In this document: positions 45,309 through 53,637 of the stretch, piece by piece
How positions within the stretch are numbered: position 1 is the first letter of the stretch
Layout: the number at the start of each line of letters is the position of its first letter
NCBI GenBank assembly: GCA_024637015.1
Contig: JAGXGE010000016.1
Coordinates: 1 to 53,779 of the forward strand
Reading direction: 5' to 3'
DNA from: Aequorivita sp.
Lineage (GTDB): Bacteria; Bacteroidota; Bacteroidia; Flavobacteriales; Flavobacteriaceae
Length of the DNA: 53,779 nt
Notes under the pieces: generated by a model
Told to the model about the DNA's origin: nothing
Databases searched by the model: none
The model's input: the letters and a program-made list of their open reading frames with translations, nothing else
Program-made: the position numbers and the translations under genes

Positions 45309-46406
45309 CTATTTTTCGTTTTTTCTTGCATCAATTCTGGCTTGGGCCACATTAAACGCTGCTTGATGGGTTGTAATATTTTCCAACTCAGCTTTTTTCA
45401 ATATTTCAAGCGTGGTATTGTAAATGTTTTCGGTCTTACGCATTATTTCCTTTCGGTCATAATTTTCAAGTTCAGCATAAACGTTTATAATTCCACCAGC
45501 ATTTATCAAGAAATCTGGAGCGTAAACAATTCCTTTTTCGCGAAGCATCTTTCCGTGCTTCTGCTCTTCAGCCAACTGATTGTTTGCAGCACCAGCAATT
45601 ATTTTTGTATTCAATTGATTGATGGTGAAATCGTTTATAGTTGCGCCCAAAGCACAAGGAGCGTAGATATCCATTTTTTCTGCGTAAAGGTTGTTTCCGC
45701 CGTAAATCTCAACGCTGTATTTGTCGCGAACTTCTTCCAAACGGTCTTGGTTGATGTCTGAAATATAAACTTTGGCACCTTCGTTGCTCAGGTTTTCAAC
45801 CAAAGCTTCACCTACGTTTCCAATTCCCTGAACAAAAACAACTTTATCTTCAAGCACATCGCTTCCAAAAGTGTATTTTGCAGCGGCTTTCATTCCCATA
45901 AAAACACCGTAAGCTGTAATTGGGGAAGGATTTCCGGCACCACCTTTTGATTCTGAAATACCAGTAACGTAAGGAGTAACAGTTCTTACCAAATCCATAT
46001 CAGAAGTTGCCATCCCAACGTCTTCAGCAGTAATATATTTTCCGCCTAATGAGTTTACAAACTCACCAAACTTCAACATAAGCTCAGGCGTTTTTTGTGT
46101 TTTTGCATCACCTATCAAAACTGCTTTTCCGCCACCAAGGTTAAGCCCCGTGATTGCACTTTTATAAGTCATTCCGCGCGATAAGCGAAGTACGTCATTC
46201 AACGCTTCCCACTCACTGCCATAGTTCCACATTCTTGTTCCTCCCAAAGCTGGTCCCAAAACCGTATTGTGGATACCAATTATTGCTTTTAAACCAGTAT
46301 CTTTGTCGTTGCAAAAAACGATTTGTTCGTGATTGTCAAAAGAAAGTTGCCCAAAAACTGGGTCCATCTTGTGAAGTTCGTTTGTATTGATTACCTCAGT
46401 TATCAT
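45309..46406 (-). CDS. Leucine (branched-chain) amino acid dehydrogenase
   Basis: A 365-residue NAD-dependent Glu/Leu/Phe/Val-family dehydrogenase that converts branched-chain amino acids to 2-oxo acids. Motifs: GPALGGTRMW, GMTYKSAITGLNLGGGKAVLIGD (substrate-binding and catalytic lysines), TAEDVGM, the NAD fold VFVQGIGNVGEAL and IIAGAANNQL. Leucine dehydrogenase fits best, but valine or phenylalanine specificity cannot be excluded. Confidence 0.9.
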   Translation of the reverse strand: MITEVINTNELHKMDPVFGQLSFDNHEQIVFCNDKDTGLKAIIGIHNTVLGPALGGTRMWNYGSEWEALNDVLRLSRGMTYKSAITGLNLGGGKAVLIGDAKTQKTPELMLKFGEFVNSLGGKYITAEDVGMATSDMDLVRTVTPYVTGISESKGGAGNPSPITAYGVFMGMKAAAKYTFGSDVLEDKVVFVQGIGNVGEALVENLSNEGAKVYISDINQDRLEEVRDKYSVEIYGGNNLYAEKMDIYAPCALGATINDFTINQLNTKIIAGAANNQLAEEQKHGKMLREKGIVYAPDFLINAGGIINVYAELENYDRKEIMRKTENIYNTTLEILKKAELENITTHQAAFNVAQARIDARKNEK

Positions 46407-46446
46407 AGCTTTTTAATTATTTTGTTCATCCTCTAAAAAGGCGGTG

Positions 46447-46478
46447 CAAAAGTAACTTTTTGTTGTCAATTTCACAAA
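46447..46478 (-). promoter_or_regulatory. Promoter of the leucine-type dehydrogenase gene
   Basis: The minus strand reads TTTG (46475-46478), 20 bp, TACTTTTG (46447-46454), then CACCGCC. The ATG is 40 bases downstream. Confidence 0.7.
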
Positions 46479-46526
46479 ACATCGGCTGTTAATTTAAGAA
46501 TTTTAAAAACATTGTTTTTTTTCGAA

Positions 46527-48284
46527 ATGAAAGAACTAAAATACCTAAATAAATATTTCATAAAATACAGGGGGCGACTGTTATTGGGCGTTTTCATAAC
46601 CATCATTGCAACGGCTTTCAAACTGGTGGTGCCTATGAAAGTGGGCGATTCTGTAACTGCAGTAAAACAATATATGAACGGGGAAATAACCGATATCGGT
46701 GTTGTTGAACACGAACTTCTCATTAATATTTTAATGCTTTTGGGCGCTGCATTACTTTCTGCGTTTTTCACTTTTATGATGCGACAGACTTTTATCGTGG
46801 TTTCCCGTTATGTGGAATATGACCTTAAAAACGAAATTTTTCAACATTACGAGAAACTTTCCCTCGGTTTCTACAAACAAAACCGCACGGGCGATTTGAT
46901 GAATCGTATTAGTGAAGATGTTTCCAAAGTACGAATGTACGTTGGACCCGCTTTAATGTATAGCATTACTACAATTACGCTTTTTATAGTGGTAGTGAGC
47001 TATATGTTTTACAAAGCGCCTACGCTAACTTTATATGCAATTGCGCCATTACCCATTTTATCAGTAGCAATCTATAAATTAAGCGTCCTCATCAACCACC
47101 GAACCACTATTGTTCAGCAATACCTTTCAAAACTTACCACCTTTACGCAAGAAAGTTTTAGTGGAATTGCGGTTATAAAAGCCTACGGAATTGAGCCACG
47201 AACCAATACAAATTTTGAAGAACTTGCCGAAGGTAGCAAAGTAAAAAATATTGATTTGGCAAAAGTTCAAGCCTTATTTTTCCCACTTATGATGCTTTTG
47301 ATTGGCGTAAGTAACATTTTGGTTATTTACATTGGAGGCACGCGCTACATTAGCGGGCAAATTGCAGAATTTGGAACGATTGTAGAATTTTTAATTTATG
47401 TGAATATGCTCACATGGCCCGTTGCCGTTGTAGGTTGGGTTACCTCAATGGTGCAGCAGGCCGAAGCTTCACAAAAACGTATCAACGAATTTTTGGAAAC
47501 CGAACCTTCCATTCAAAATTTGGTAGATGAAAACACGCCAGTAGATGGAAATATTGAATTCAACAACCTCACCTTTACATACCCAGATACTGGAATTACG
47601 GCTCTCAAAAATGTTTCCTTCACTGTAAAGCCAGGCGAAACATTGGCAATTGTTGGAAACACAGGTTCAGGGAAATCTACCATTTTGGAATTAATTGGAA
47701 GACTATACGATGTTGAAGAAGGAATGTTGAAGATTGATGATATGGCAATAAGAAATCTAAATCTCGAGGATTTGCGAGAGAGCATTGGTTATGTGCCGCA
47801 AGATGCTTTCCTTTTCAGTGATACCATTCGGAACAATATTCGTTTTGGAAAAGAAAAAGCTTCCGAAGAAGAAGTGATAGAAGCCGCAAAAAATGCAGCA
47901 GTTCACAGAAACATCGTCGGTTTCACCAAAGGGTATGATACAATCTTGGGCGAACGCGGAATCACTTTGAGCGGTGGGCAAAAGCAGCGTGTTTCAATTG
48001 CGCGTGCAATTATAAAAGATCCTCAGATTTTGTTATTTGACGACTGCCTTTCAGCTGTAGATACTGAAACCGAGGAAGAAATACTTCAAAACCTGAATAA
48101 AATTTCAAAAGAAAAAACCACTATCATTGTTAGCCACCGGATCTCTTCTGTCAAGAATGCCACCAAGATAATTGTGCTGGAAGAAGGAAAAATCATACAA
48201 AGTGGTACGCACAATGAATTGGTAAATACCGAAGGCTATTACAAGGAACTCTACGCAAAACAGCTTTTGGAAAAAGAAATGTAA
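46527..48284 (+). CDS. ABC exporter, fused permease and ATPase (MsbA-like)
   Basis: A 585-residue half-transporter: six-helix exporter domain (about 1-310) followed by an ATPase domain with Walker A GNTGSGKST, Q-loop YVPQDAFLFSD, signature LSGGQKQR and Walker B ILLFDDCLSAVDTET. The coupling segment QESFSGIAVIKAYG is typical of MsbA/multidrug exporters. It acts as a homodimer or with another half. The substrate is unknown. ATG 46527 gives MKELKYLNKYF; an upstream TTG is less likely. Confidence 0.92.
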   Translation: MKELKYLNKYFIKYRGRLLLGVFITIIATAFKLVVPMKVGDSVTAVKQYMNGEITDIGVVEHELLINILMLLGAALLSAFFTFMMRQTFIVVSRYVEYDLKNEIFQHYEKLSLGFYKQNRTGDLMNRISEDVSKVRMYVGPALMYSITTITLFIVVVSYMFYKAPTLTLYAIAPLPILSVAIYKLSVLINHRTTIVQQYLSKLTTFTQESFSGIAVIKAYGIEPRTNTNFEELAEGSKVKNIDLAKVQALFFPLMMLLIGVSNILVIYIGGTRYISGQIAEFGTIVEFLIYVNMLTWPVAVVGWVTSMVQQAEASQKRINEFLETEPSIQNLVDENTPVDGNIEFNNLTFTYPDTGITALKNVSFTVKPGETLAIVGNTGSGKSTILELIGRLYDVEEGMLKIDDMAIRNLNLEDLRESIGYVPQDAFLFSDTIRNNIRFGKEKASEEEVIEAAKNAAVHRNIVGFTKGYDTILGERGITLSGGQKQRVSIARAIIKDPQILLFDDCLSAVDTETEEEILQNLNKISKEKTTIIVSHRISSVKNATKIIVLEEGKIIQSGTHNELVNTEGYYKELYAKQLLEKEM

Positions 48285-48350
48285 ATTTACTTTGGTTGGT
48301 TTAAATTTTTTTTGGATTTTTGGCAAAACGTAAGCCAAAAAATAGAAATT

Positions 48351-48746
48351 ATGAGTGACCACTATACGATGGAGCAAGAAGAGATTTTTTCAAAAGTTAT
48401 GCGCGCCGGAAGACGCACCTACTTTTTTGATGTAAGGTCCACAAAAGCAGGGGATTTTTACCTTACCATTACCGAGAGCAAAAAATTCACAAATGATGAT
48501 GGTTCCTACCATTACAAAAAACACAAAATTTATCTTTACAAAGAGGATTTCATTGAGTTTAAAGACACTTTGGATGAAATGATAAACTACGTAATCGATG
48601 AAAAAGGCGAAGAAGTAATAAGCGAACGCCACCAAAAAGATTACAAAAAAGAAACTGACGAAATGCCGATAGCTTCCGAATCAACTTCAGAAAATGGAGA
48701 AACAGACACAAGCAATTTCACCGATATAGAATTTGACGATATATAA
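48351..48746 (+). CDS. PUR/DUF3276 nucleic acid-binding protein
   Basis: A 131-residue protein of the DUF3276 family, a bacterial relative of eukaryotic Pur-alpha (PUR repeat, a whirly-like single-stranded nucleic acid binder). The PUR core is EEIFSKVMRAGRRTYFFDVR followed by DFYLTITESKKF and KKHKIYLYKEDFIEFKDTLDEMI. A disordered acidic C-terminus (from about 95) follows. ATG 48351 is chosen because relatives begin at this MSDxxxMEQEE; the frame extends to a TTG at 48312. Confidence 0.87.
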   Translation: MSDHYTMEQEEIFSKVMRAGRRTYFFDVRSTKAGDFYLTITESKKFTNDDGSYHYKKHKIYLYKEDFIEFKDTLDEMINYVIDEKGEEVISERHQKDYKKETDEMPIASESTSENGETDTSNFTDIEFDDI

Positions 48747-48765
48747 ATTTTAACTCAAAAAAGAT

Positions 48766-48804
48766 AAAACCGGCACAGGTAAAACTGTTGCTGGTTTTTT
48801 TATT
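48766..48804 (+). terminator. Terminator after the PUR/DUF3276 gene
   Basis: Arms AAAACCGGCACAG and CTGTTGCTGGTTTT, pairing with one bulged base and one wobble, followed by a run of T. Confidence 0.72.
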
Positions 48805-48865
48805 TTTAAGCTTAAATACTTTGCTTATTTTTCAATGTTGAAAACCACAAAAACAAATTCTTTCT

Positions 48866-50467
48866 ATGGTCAAAAAACTATACCAACCCTACAGGCCTAA
48901 TCTGGATTTTTCAGGGTTGGATCATATTGTGATTGGCAGTGGAATGGGCGGATTAACTGTTGCCACTTGGCTTGCTAAGGCTGGAAAAAAAGTTGCAATT
49001 TTTGAAAGACATTACGTTCCAGGCGGATTCACGCACAGTTTCAAGAGAAAGGACGGTTTTCAGTGGGATGTTGGCGTTCATTACGTTGGTAATATGGCAG
49101 AAGGTTCTTCACTCCGTGATTTTTTCGACTTTTTAACTGACGGAAAACTGGAATGGGAATCGATGGGTGAAATTTATGATGTGGCAAATATTGATGGCAC
49201 TGAATATAAATTCAAAGCTGGAAAGGAAAACTTCAGAAAACAAATCCTCAATTATTTTCCCGAAGAAGAAAAAGCCATTGACACCTACTTAAAACTCATT
49301 AAAAAAACCAACAGCCGCGCGAGTGTTTTTTACTTTGAAAAAATATTCGAACCTTGGTTCAGTAAGGCAATCGGCTGGATTTTTAGAAAAAGATATTCAA
49401 AATATTCACAAAAAACTACTTGGGAAGTTTTAAGTGAAATCACAAAAAATGAACGCTTGATTGCCGTGCTTTGTGCACAGTGTGGAAATTATGGCCTATC
49501 GCCAAAGAACAGTAGTTTCGGCACACACACAATGGTAATCGGTCATTTTTTGGAAGGAGGCTACTACCCTATTGGCGGTGCGGATCAAATTTGTGAAAAA
49601 ACGCTCGAAGTCTTTACGGCAAATGGCGGAAAAGTTTTTATAAACGCAGATGTCACAAAAATTGTTACAGAAAACAATCGTGTTAAAGGAATACAACTCG
49701 GTGAAAAATTTATTGCCTGCAAAAGTGTAATAAGTAATGTTGGGGTGAACAATACTTTTAACCATTTACTTTCAGAAGCTGATAGGAAAGTTTGCAATTT
49801 TAGTCTGAAAAATGTGCAAGCTGCAAGTGCGCATATTTGTTTGTATCTCGGTTTGAACAAATCCAGCAAAGCTTTGAACCTTCCGAAACACAATCTTTGG
49901 TATTATAAACACGACGGTATCGATAAAATTTTTGATGAAGCTACCTTGGAAAACGCTCCTGAAAATTTCGCTTACATCTCTTTCCCTTCTGCCAAAGATC
50001 CTAATTGGGAAACCAAAAACCCTAGCACTGCAACTATTCAAGCCATTTCCGTGGGGAATATAGATTGGTTTAAAGCTTATAAAGACTCACATTGGATGAA
50101 ACGTGGCGATGAGTATTTGAAGCTTAAAAAGAATTTTGAAACCGAAATGTTAAAGGTTCTCTTCAAATTTTTTCCCCAAATTGAAGGAACTATTGTGGCA
50201 TCTGAAGTTTCAACCCCGCTTTCAACAGAAAACTTTACCAATTACAAAAGCGGCGAAATATATGGACTGGCACATTCACCTGAACGATTTACGCTTCCTT
50301 TTTTAAGGCCGAAAACCAAAATAAAAGGATTGTTTCTTACTGGCCAAGATATAACGCTAGTTGGTGTTGCGGGCGCCATGCTGTCGGGGTTATTGTGCGC
50401 CACGGCTATTTTGAAACTTCGTTCTTGGAAGATTTTTAAGGAAATCAGAACCTCTAAAAATTCCTAA
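48866..50467 (+). CDS. NAD(P)/FAD oxidoreductase, CrtI/retinol saturase-like
   Basis: A 533-residue flavoenzyme. The N-terminal dinucleotide fold is HIVIGSGMGGLTVATWLAKAGKKVAIFERH (about 21-50), then VPGGFTHSFKRKDGFQWDVGVHYVG as in retinol saturases and carotenoid isomerases. The C-terminal FAD signature is LFLTGQDITLVGVAGAMLSG. It may act on carotenoids or other polyprenoid chains, but it lies 27 kb from the crt operon. Retinol-saturase, CrtISO-like and prenyl-desaturase roles are all possible. Confidence 0.82.
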   Translation: MVKKLYQPYRPNLDFSGLDHIVIGSGMGGLTVATWLAKAGKKVAIFERHYVPGGFTHSFKRKDGFQWDVGVHYVGNMAEGSSLRDFFDFLTDGKLEWESMGEIYDVANIDGTEYKFKAGKENFRKQILNYFPEEEKAIDTYLKLIKKTNSRASVFYFEKIFEPWFSKAIGWIFRKRYSKYSQKTTWEVLSEITKNERLIAVLCAQCGNYGLSPKNSSFGTHTMVIGHFLEGGYYPIGGADQICEKTLEVFTANGGKVFINADVTKIVTENNRVKGIQLGEKFIACKSVISNVGVNNTFNHLLSEADRKVCNFSLKNVQAASAHICLYLGLNKSSKALNLPKHNLWYYKHDGIDKIFDEATLENAPENFAYISFPSAKDPNWETKNPSTATIQAISVGNIDWFKAYKDSHWMKRGDEYLKLKKNFETEMLKVLFKFFPQIEGTIVASEVSTPLSTENFTNYKSGEIYGLAHSPERFTLPFLRPKTKIKGLFLTGQDITLVGVAGAMLSGLLCATAILKLRSWKIFKEIRTSKNS

Positions 50468-50497
50468 GTCTTATTAATGAAACGAATAAATCTGCCT

Positions 50498-50528
50498 ATT
50501 GGCGTCCAAAAAGAAAACCCTATATTTG
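50498..50528 (+). promoter_or_regulatory. SulP transporter promoter
   Basis: ATTG (50498-50501), exactly 19 bp, TATATTTG (50521-50528), then CCGC. The start codon is 18 bases downstream of the -7 box. Confidence 0.72.
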
Positions 50529-50546
50529 CCGCTTTTTTAAACGGAT

Positions 50547-52166
50547 ATGATGCTAGCAAAAACACTTAAGAACTTTACCCAAAACCCAAAAAACGATATA
50601 CTTTCTGGGCTTACCGTAGCTTTAGCCTTGATACCAGAAGCCGTTGCCTTTGCCTTTGTTGCTGGAATTGACCCTTTAGTGGGATTATACGGTGCTTTTA
50701 TCATGGGAATTGTAACCGCTCTTTTTGGTGGCCGTCCCGGAATGATTTCTGGAGCTACGGGAGCGATGGCCGTGGTAATGGTGCATTTAATTCAAAAAGG
50801 AAATGAAGTTGGTTTAACTTTGACCGAACCGGTTCAATATCTGGGATTGCAATGGCTTTTTATAACGCTTTTGTTTGTAGGCGCCATTCAAATTATGGCA
50901 GGCGTTTTTAAACTTGGAAAATTTGTCAGGCTTATTCCGCACCCAGTAATGATGGGATTTGTGAATGGTTTAGCTATCGTTATATTTCTTTCACAGTTAG
51001 GACTTTTTAAAGAAAGTCGCGGCACCGTTCCGCAATGGCTTAATGGGCTCGATCTTTGGGTTATGTTGGCGCTTGTAGCCTTAACAATGGGCATTATGTT
51101 CGGTTTGCCAAAACTTACCAAAAAACTTCCTGCAGCATTAATCGCTATAGCTGTAGTAGCCTGTATTACCATATTTGGAAACCTTGACGTTAGTACGGTA
51201 AGCTCATTCATCCACGATGGCGGTGGAAGTGGTTTAAAAGGATCACTGCCAGTATTTCAAACACAGATTTTTGGGTTTTTAGACACTTTGAATGGGCATT
51301 GGGATTTGATCATTTCCACAGCATTTTTATTGGCTGCTGTTGGTTTAATTGAATCTTTGATGACGCTTAATTTAATTGATGAAATGACCGAAACCCGCGG
51401 AAGCGGAAACCGCGAATGTGTTGCTCAAGGTGGCGCAAATATATTGAACGGACTTTTCGGTGGAATGGGTGGTTGCGCAATGATCGGACAATCCATTATC
51501 AACGTAAGTTCTGGTGGTCGCGGAAGGCTTTCGGGTGCTACGGCAGCAATTGCGCTTTTATGCTTTGTGCTTTTTGGTGCACCTTTAATTGAGCAAATCC
51601 CTATTGCAGCTTTAGTGGGCGTAATGTTTATGGTGGTAATTGGCACCTTTGCGTGGAGCAGTTTTAGGATTCTTCATAAAATTCCAGTGGCAGATGCTAT
51701 CGTTTTGATTACGGTTTCGGCTGTAACCGTTTGGCAAGATTTGGCAATTGCGGTACTTGTAGGTGTAATTATGAGTGCTCTTGTTTTTGCTTGGAAAAGT
51801 GCCACTATGATTAGAGCCAGAAAAAGAATTAAAGAGGATGGTACGAAAGTTTATGAAATCTGGGGACCACTATTTTTTGGTTCAACCACAACTTTTAATA
51901 GCAAATTTGATGTTTCCACCGATCCAAATTCAATTGAAATTGATTTTATAGAATCCAAGATCTCCGACCATTCCGGTGTAGAAGCAGTTCGAAATATTGC
52001 CAATAAATATATTGATAGCGGAAAGAAAGTGAAACTCACACACCTCAGCCCAGATTGCAAGTCACTTCTTTTAAAATGGAATCCAGAGTTTGAAGCTTTT
52101 ATTGAAGATTCTATTGAAGATCCACGGTATTATGTGGTTACAGATACACTGGATGCGGAAGCCTAA
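50547..52166 (+). CDS. SulP-family anion transporter
   Basis: A 539-residue inner-membrane transporter of the SulP/SLC26 family. The membrane part (about 1-420) shows the signature DILSGLTVALALIPEAVAFAFVAGIDPLVGLYGAF, GGRPGMISGATGAMAVVM and GGMGGCAMIGQSIINVSSGGRGRLSG. A C-terminal STAS domain (about 440-530, IWGPLFFGSTTTF) regulates it. Typical substrates are sulfate, bicarbonate or dicarboxylates; the specific one cannot be told. The gene starts at ATG 50547, monocistronic, with a near-consensus promoter. Confidence 0.9.
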   Translation: MMLAKTLKNFTQNPKNDILSGLTVALALIPEAVAFAFVAGIDPLVGLYGAFIMGIVTALFGGRPGMISGATGAMAVVMVHLIQKGNEVGLTLTEPVQYLGLQWLFITLLFVGAIQIMAGVFKLGKFVRLIPHPVMMGFVNGLAIVIFLSQLGLFKESRGTVPQWLNGLDLWVMLALVALTMGIMFGLPKLTKKLPAALIAIAVVACITIFGNLDVSTVSSFIHDGGGSGLKGSLPVFQTQIFGFLDTLNGHWDLIISTAFLLAAVGLIESLMTLNLIDEMTETRGSGNRECVAQGGANILNGLFGGMGGCAMIGQSIINVSSGGRGRLSGATAAIALLCFVLFGAPLIEQIPIAALVGVMFMVVIGTFAWSSFRILHKIPVADAIVLITVSAVTVWQDLAIAVLVGVIMSALVFAWKSATMIRARKRIKEDGTKVYEIWGPLFFGSTTTFNSKFDVSTDPNSIEIDFIESKISDHSGVEAVRNIANKYIDSGKKVKLTHLSPDCKSLLLKWNPEFEAFIEDSIEDPRYYVVTDTLDAEA

Positions 52167-52173
52167 ATAGACT

Positions 52174-52683
52174 TTAGTTTTTTCTTTTAAAGTAGAAATC
52201 AACTTTCTTTGCTTCCCCATTTACCGTTCCTTCAATCCAAGCGTGTAAGGAATCTTTAACAGGATTTGAATAAGTAATGCGGTGCGGGAAATCGTGCTCT
52301 TTATTCTCAAAAGTAACTAGTCCCTTTTCAGAAGAAACCATTTTAAATGTAATAGGCTTTTCATCATTTTGATTGACTGTTACCACTGTCAACAAAACGT
52401 TTTCCCCCTTTTGCTCCAAAGCCATAGTTTCTGCAAAAACTGTTTCTTTTCCCTTCTGCGTAAAACTAAATGCCGTAAAGCTATTTTCATTTTCCTTTGA
52501 CCAAGTTTCTTGAGAAAACTCTTCTCCTGATTCATTAGTCCAAGTTCCCAAAAGCCATTGCAGTTGGTCAATTTTTTCAAATTTCTCTCCAGCGGTTTCA
52601 GTATCAGACTGCTGTGTTTCTGAATTATTTTTACAGGAATTAAGCAGCAATGGAAGCAATACAAAAAGTAAATACTTTTTCAT
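52174..52683 (-). CDS. DUF6265-like lipoprotein
   Basis: A 169-residue lipoprotein with lipobox LNSC (C17), a Ser/Gln/Glu-rich linker and one domain (about 38-165) with LQWLLGTWTNES, FSQETWSK and FENKEHDFPHRI. The LLGTW opening resembles calycin-like or DUF6265 proteins. Function unknown. It converges with the SulP gene, 7 bases away. Confidence 0.78.
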   Translation of the reverse strand: MKKYLLFVLLPLLLNSCKNNSETQQSDTETAGEKFEKIDQLQWLLGTWTNESGEEFSQETWSKENENSFTAFSFTQKGKETVFAETMALEQKGENVLLTVVTVNQNDEKPITFKMVSSEKGLVTFENKEHDFPHRITYSNPVKDSLHAWIEGTVNGEAKKVDFYFKRKN

Positions 52684-52728
52684 AGTGGTCAGGTTTTGTT
52701 GGGCGAAGGTATCAAAAAAAGCTTTGAT

Positions 52729-53067
52729 CTATAATATTCTTAGTCCATTCTGAACTTCTTTTCCAGGCTGTAAAAGTGTTACGTTTTTTCCTTCCACAGC
52801 ACCCAAAACAAGACATTCGCTCATAAAATTTGCGATTTGTTTCTTAGGAAAATTCACCACAGCAACCACTTGTTTACCAATCAACTCCTCTTTAGTATAA
52901 ACTGAAGTAATCTGAGCGGAAGTTTTTCGCTCTCCTAGTTCACTCCCAAAATCTACTAAAAGCTGATAGGAAGGATTTCTCGCTTCCAGAAAGTCATTGG
53001 CTTCAAGAATTGTTCCCACACGCATTTCAACCTTTTCAAAGTCGGCCCAAGAAAGATTATTCGTCAT
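52729..53067 (-). CDS. tRNA-binding-domain protein (CsaA-like)
   Basis: A 112-residue OB-fold protein of the tRNA_bind family. MRVGTILEANDF, YQLLVDFGSELGERKTSAQIT and VVNFPKKQIANFMSECLVLGA follow the CsaA pattern. CsaA-type proteins bind tRNA and have been described as export chaperones. It overlaps the upstream gene by 11 bases, so the pair is translationally coupled. Confidence 0.88.
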   Translation of the reverse strand: MTNNLSWADFEKVEMRVGTILEANDFLEARNPSYQLLVDFGSELGERKTSAQITSVYTKEELIGKQVVAVVNFPKKQIANFMSECLVLGAVEGKNVTLLQPGKEVQNGLRIL

Positions 53068-53368
53068 GATGGATGGTAAGTTTTTTAATCATTTCTGGAG
53101 AAATTTCACCTTGATCTGCGCCGTAAGCATCTACAAGCAAGCCTTTGGTTCCGTCATGCGCTTCAATTAAATAGAGAATAGTATTGTCTCCTGGGTCGGT
53201 CATTCCTTCAAAACGATAGAATTTAACAATATCCAATTCGCCAGCCTTCCACTTTTTTTTAAGTGATTTTGATTCTATGCCTTCACCTACGAGATTAAAA
53301 TCTTCGGTAAAACCGTGGTTCTGCAAATCTTCAATTGCAACTGAGAGTGATGAGTATGAGTTTTTCAT
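53057..53368 (-). CDS. Conserved hypothetical protein upstream of CsaA-like gene
   Basis: A 103-residue soluble protein that I do not recognise. It shows SVAIEDLQNHGFTEDFNL, then FYRFEGMTDPGDNTILYLIEAHDG and LLVDAYGADQGEI. Homologues are sometimes labelled phosphoribosylpyrophosphate synthetase, but I see none of the PRPP-synthetase motifs and it is far too short. No signal peptide or membrane helix. Coupled to the CsaA-like gene by an 11-base overlap. Confidence 0.75.
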   Translation of the reverse strand: MKNSYSSLSVAIEDLQNHGFTEDFNLVGEGIESKSLKKKWKAGELDIVKFYRFEGMTDPGDNTILYLIEAHDGTKGLLVDAYGADQGEISPEMIKKLTIHHDE

Positions 53369-53449
53369 AATAGTTGGTTTAATTTTTAAAGTTAATGGAG
53401 ATATTGTTCAACGGCAAAGTTTTATAAATTCTTTAGGAAAAGTATATGG

Positions 53450-53631
53450 TTGATGGTTGATGGTTGATGGTTGATTGTTGATTGTTGATTGTTGATTGTT
53501 GATTGTTGATTGTTGATTGTTGATGGTTGATGGTTGATTGTTGATGGTTGATTGTTGATTGTTGATTGTTGATTGTTGATTGTTGATTGTTGATTGTTGA
53601 TTGTTGATTGTTGATTGTTGATTGTTGATTA
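53450..53631. repeat. Tandem heptamer array (TTGATTG/TTGATGG), about 26 units
   Basis: 26 head-to-tail 7-bp units on the plus strand: TTGATTG is the main form, TTGATGG occurs at units 1-3, 11, 12 and 14, and the last is TTGATTA. Six frames stay open through it, giving an artefact of repeated NQQSTIN on the minus strand. There are no unique spacers, so it is not CRISPR. The array ends within about 10 bases of the probable insertion sequence end. Bases 53369-53449 have no gene. Confidence 0.9.
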
Positions 53632-53637
53632 GTGTAG

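Noticed and set aside
53450-53631. CRISPR array
   Set aside because: The repeats are 7 bp and directly adjacent, with no unique spacers and no cas genes in the window.
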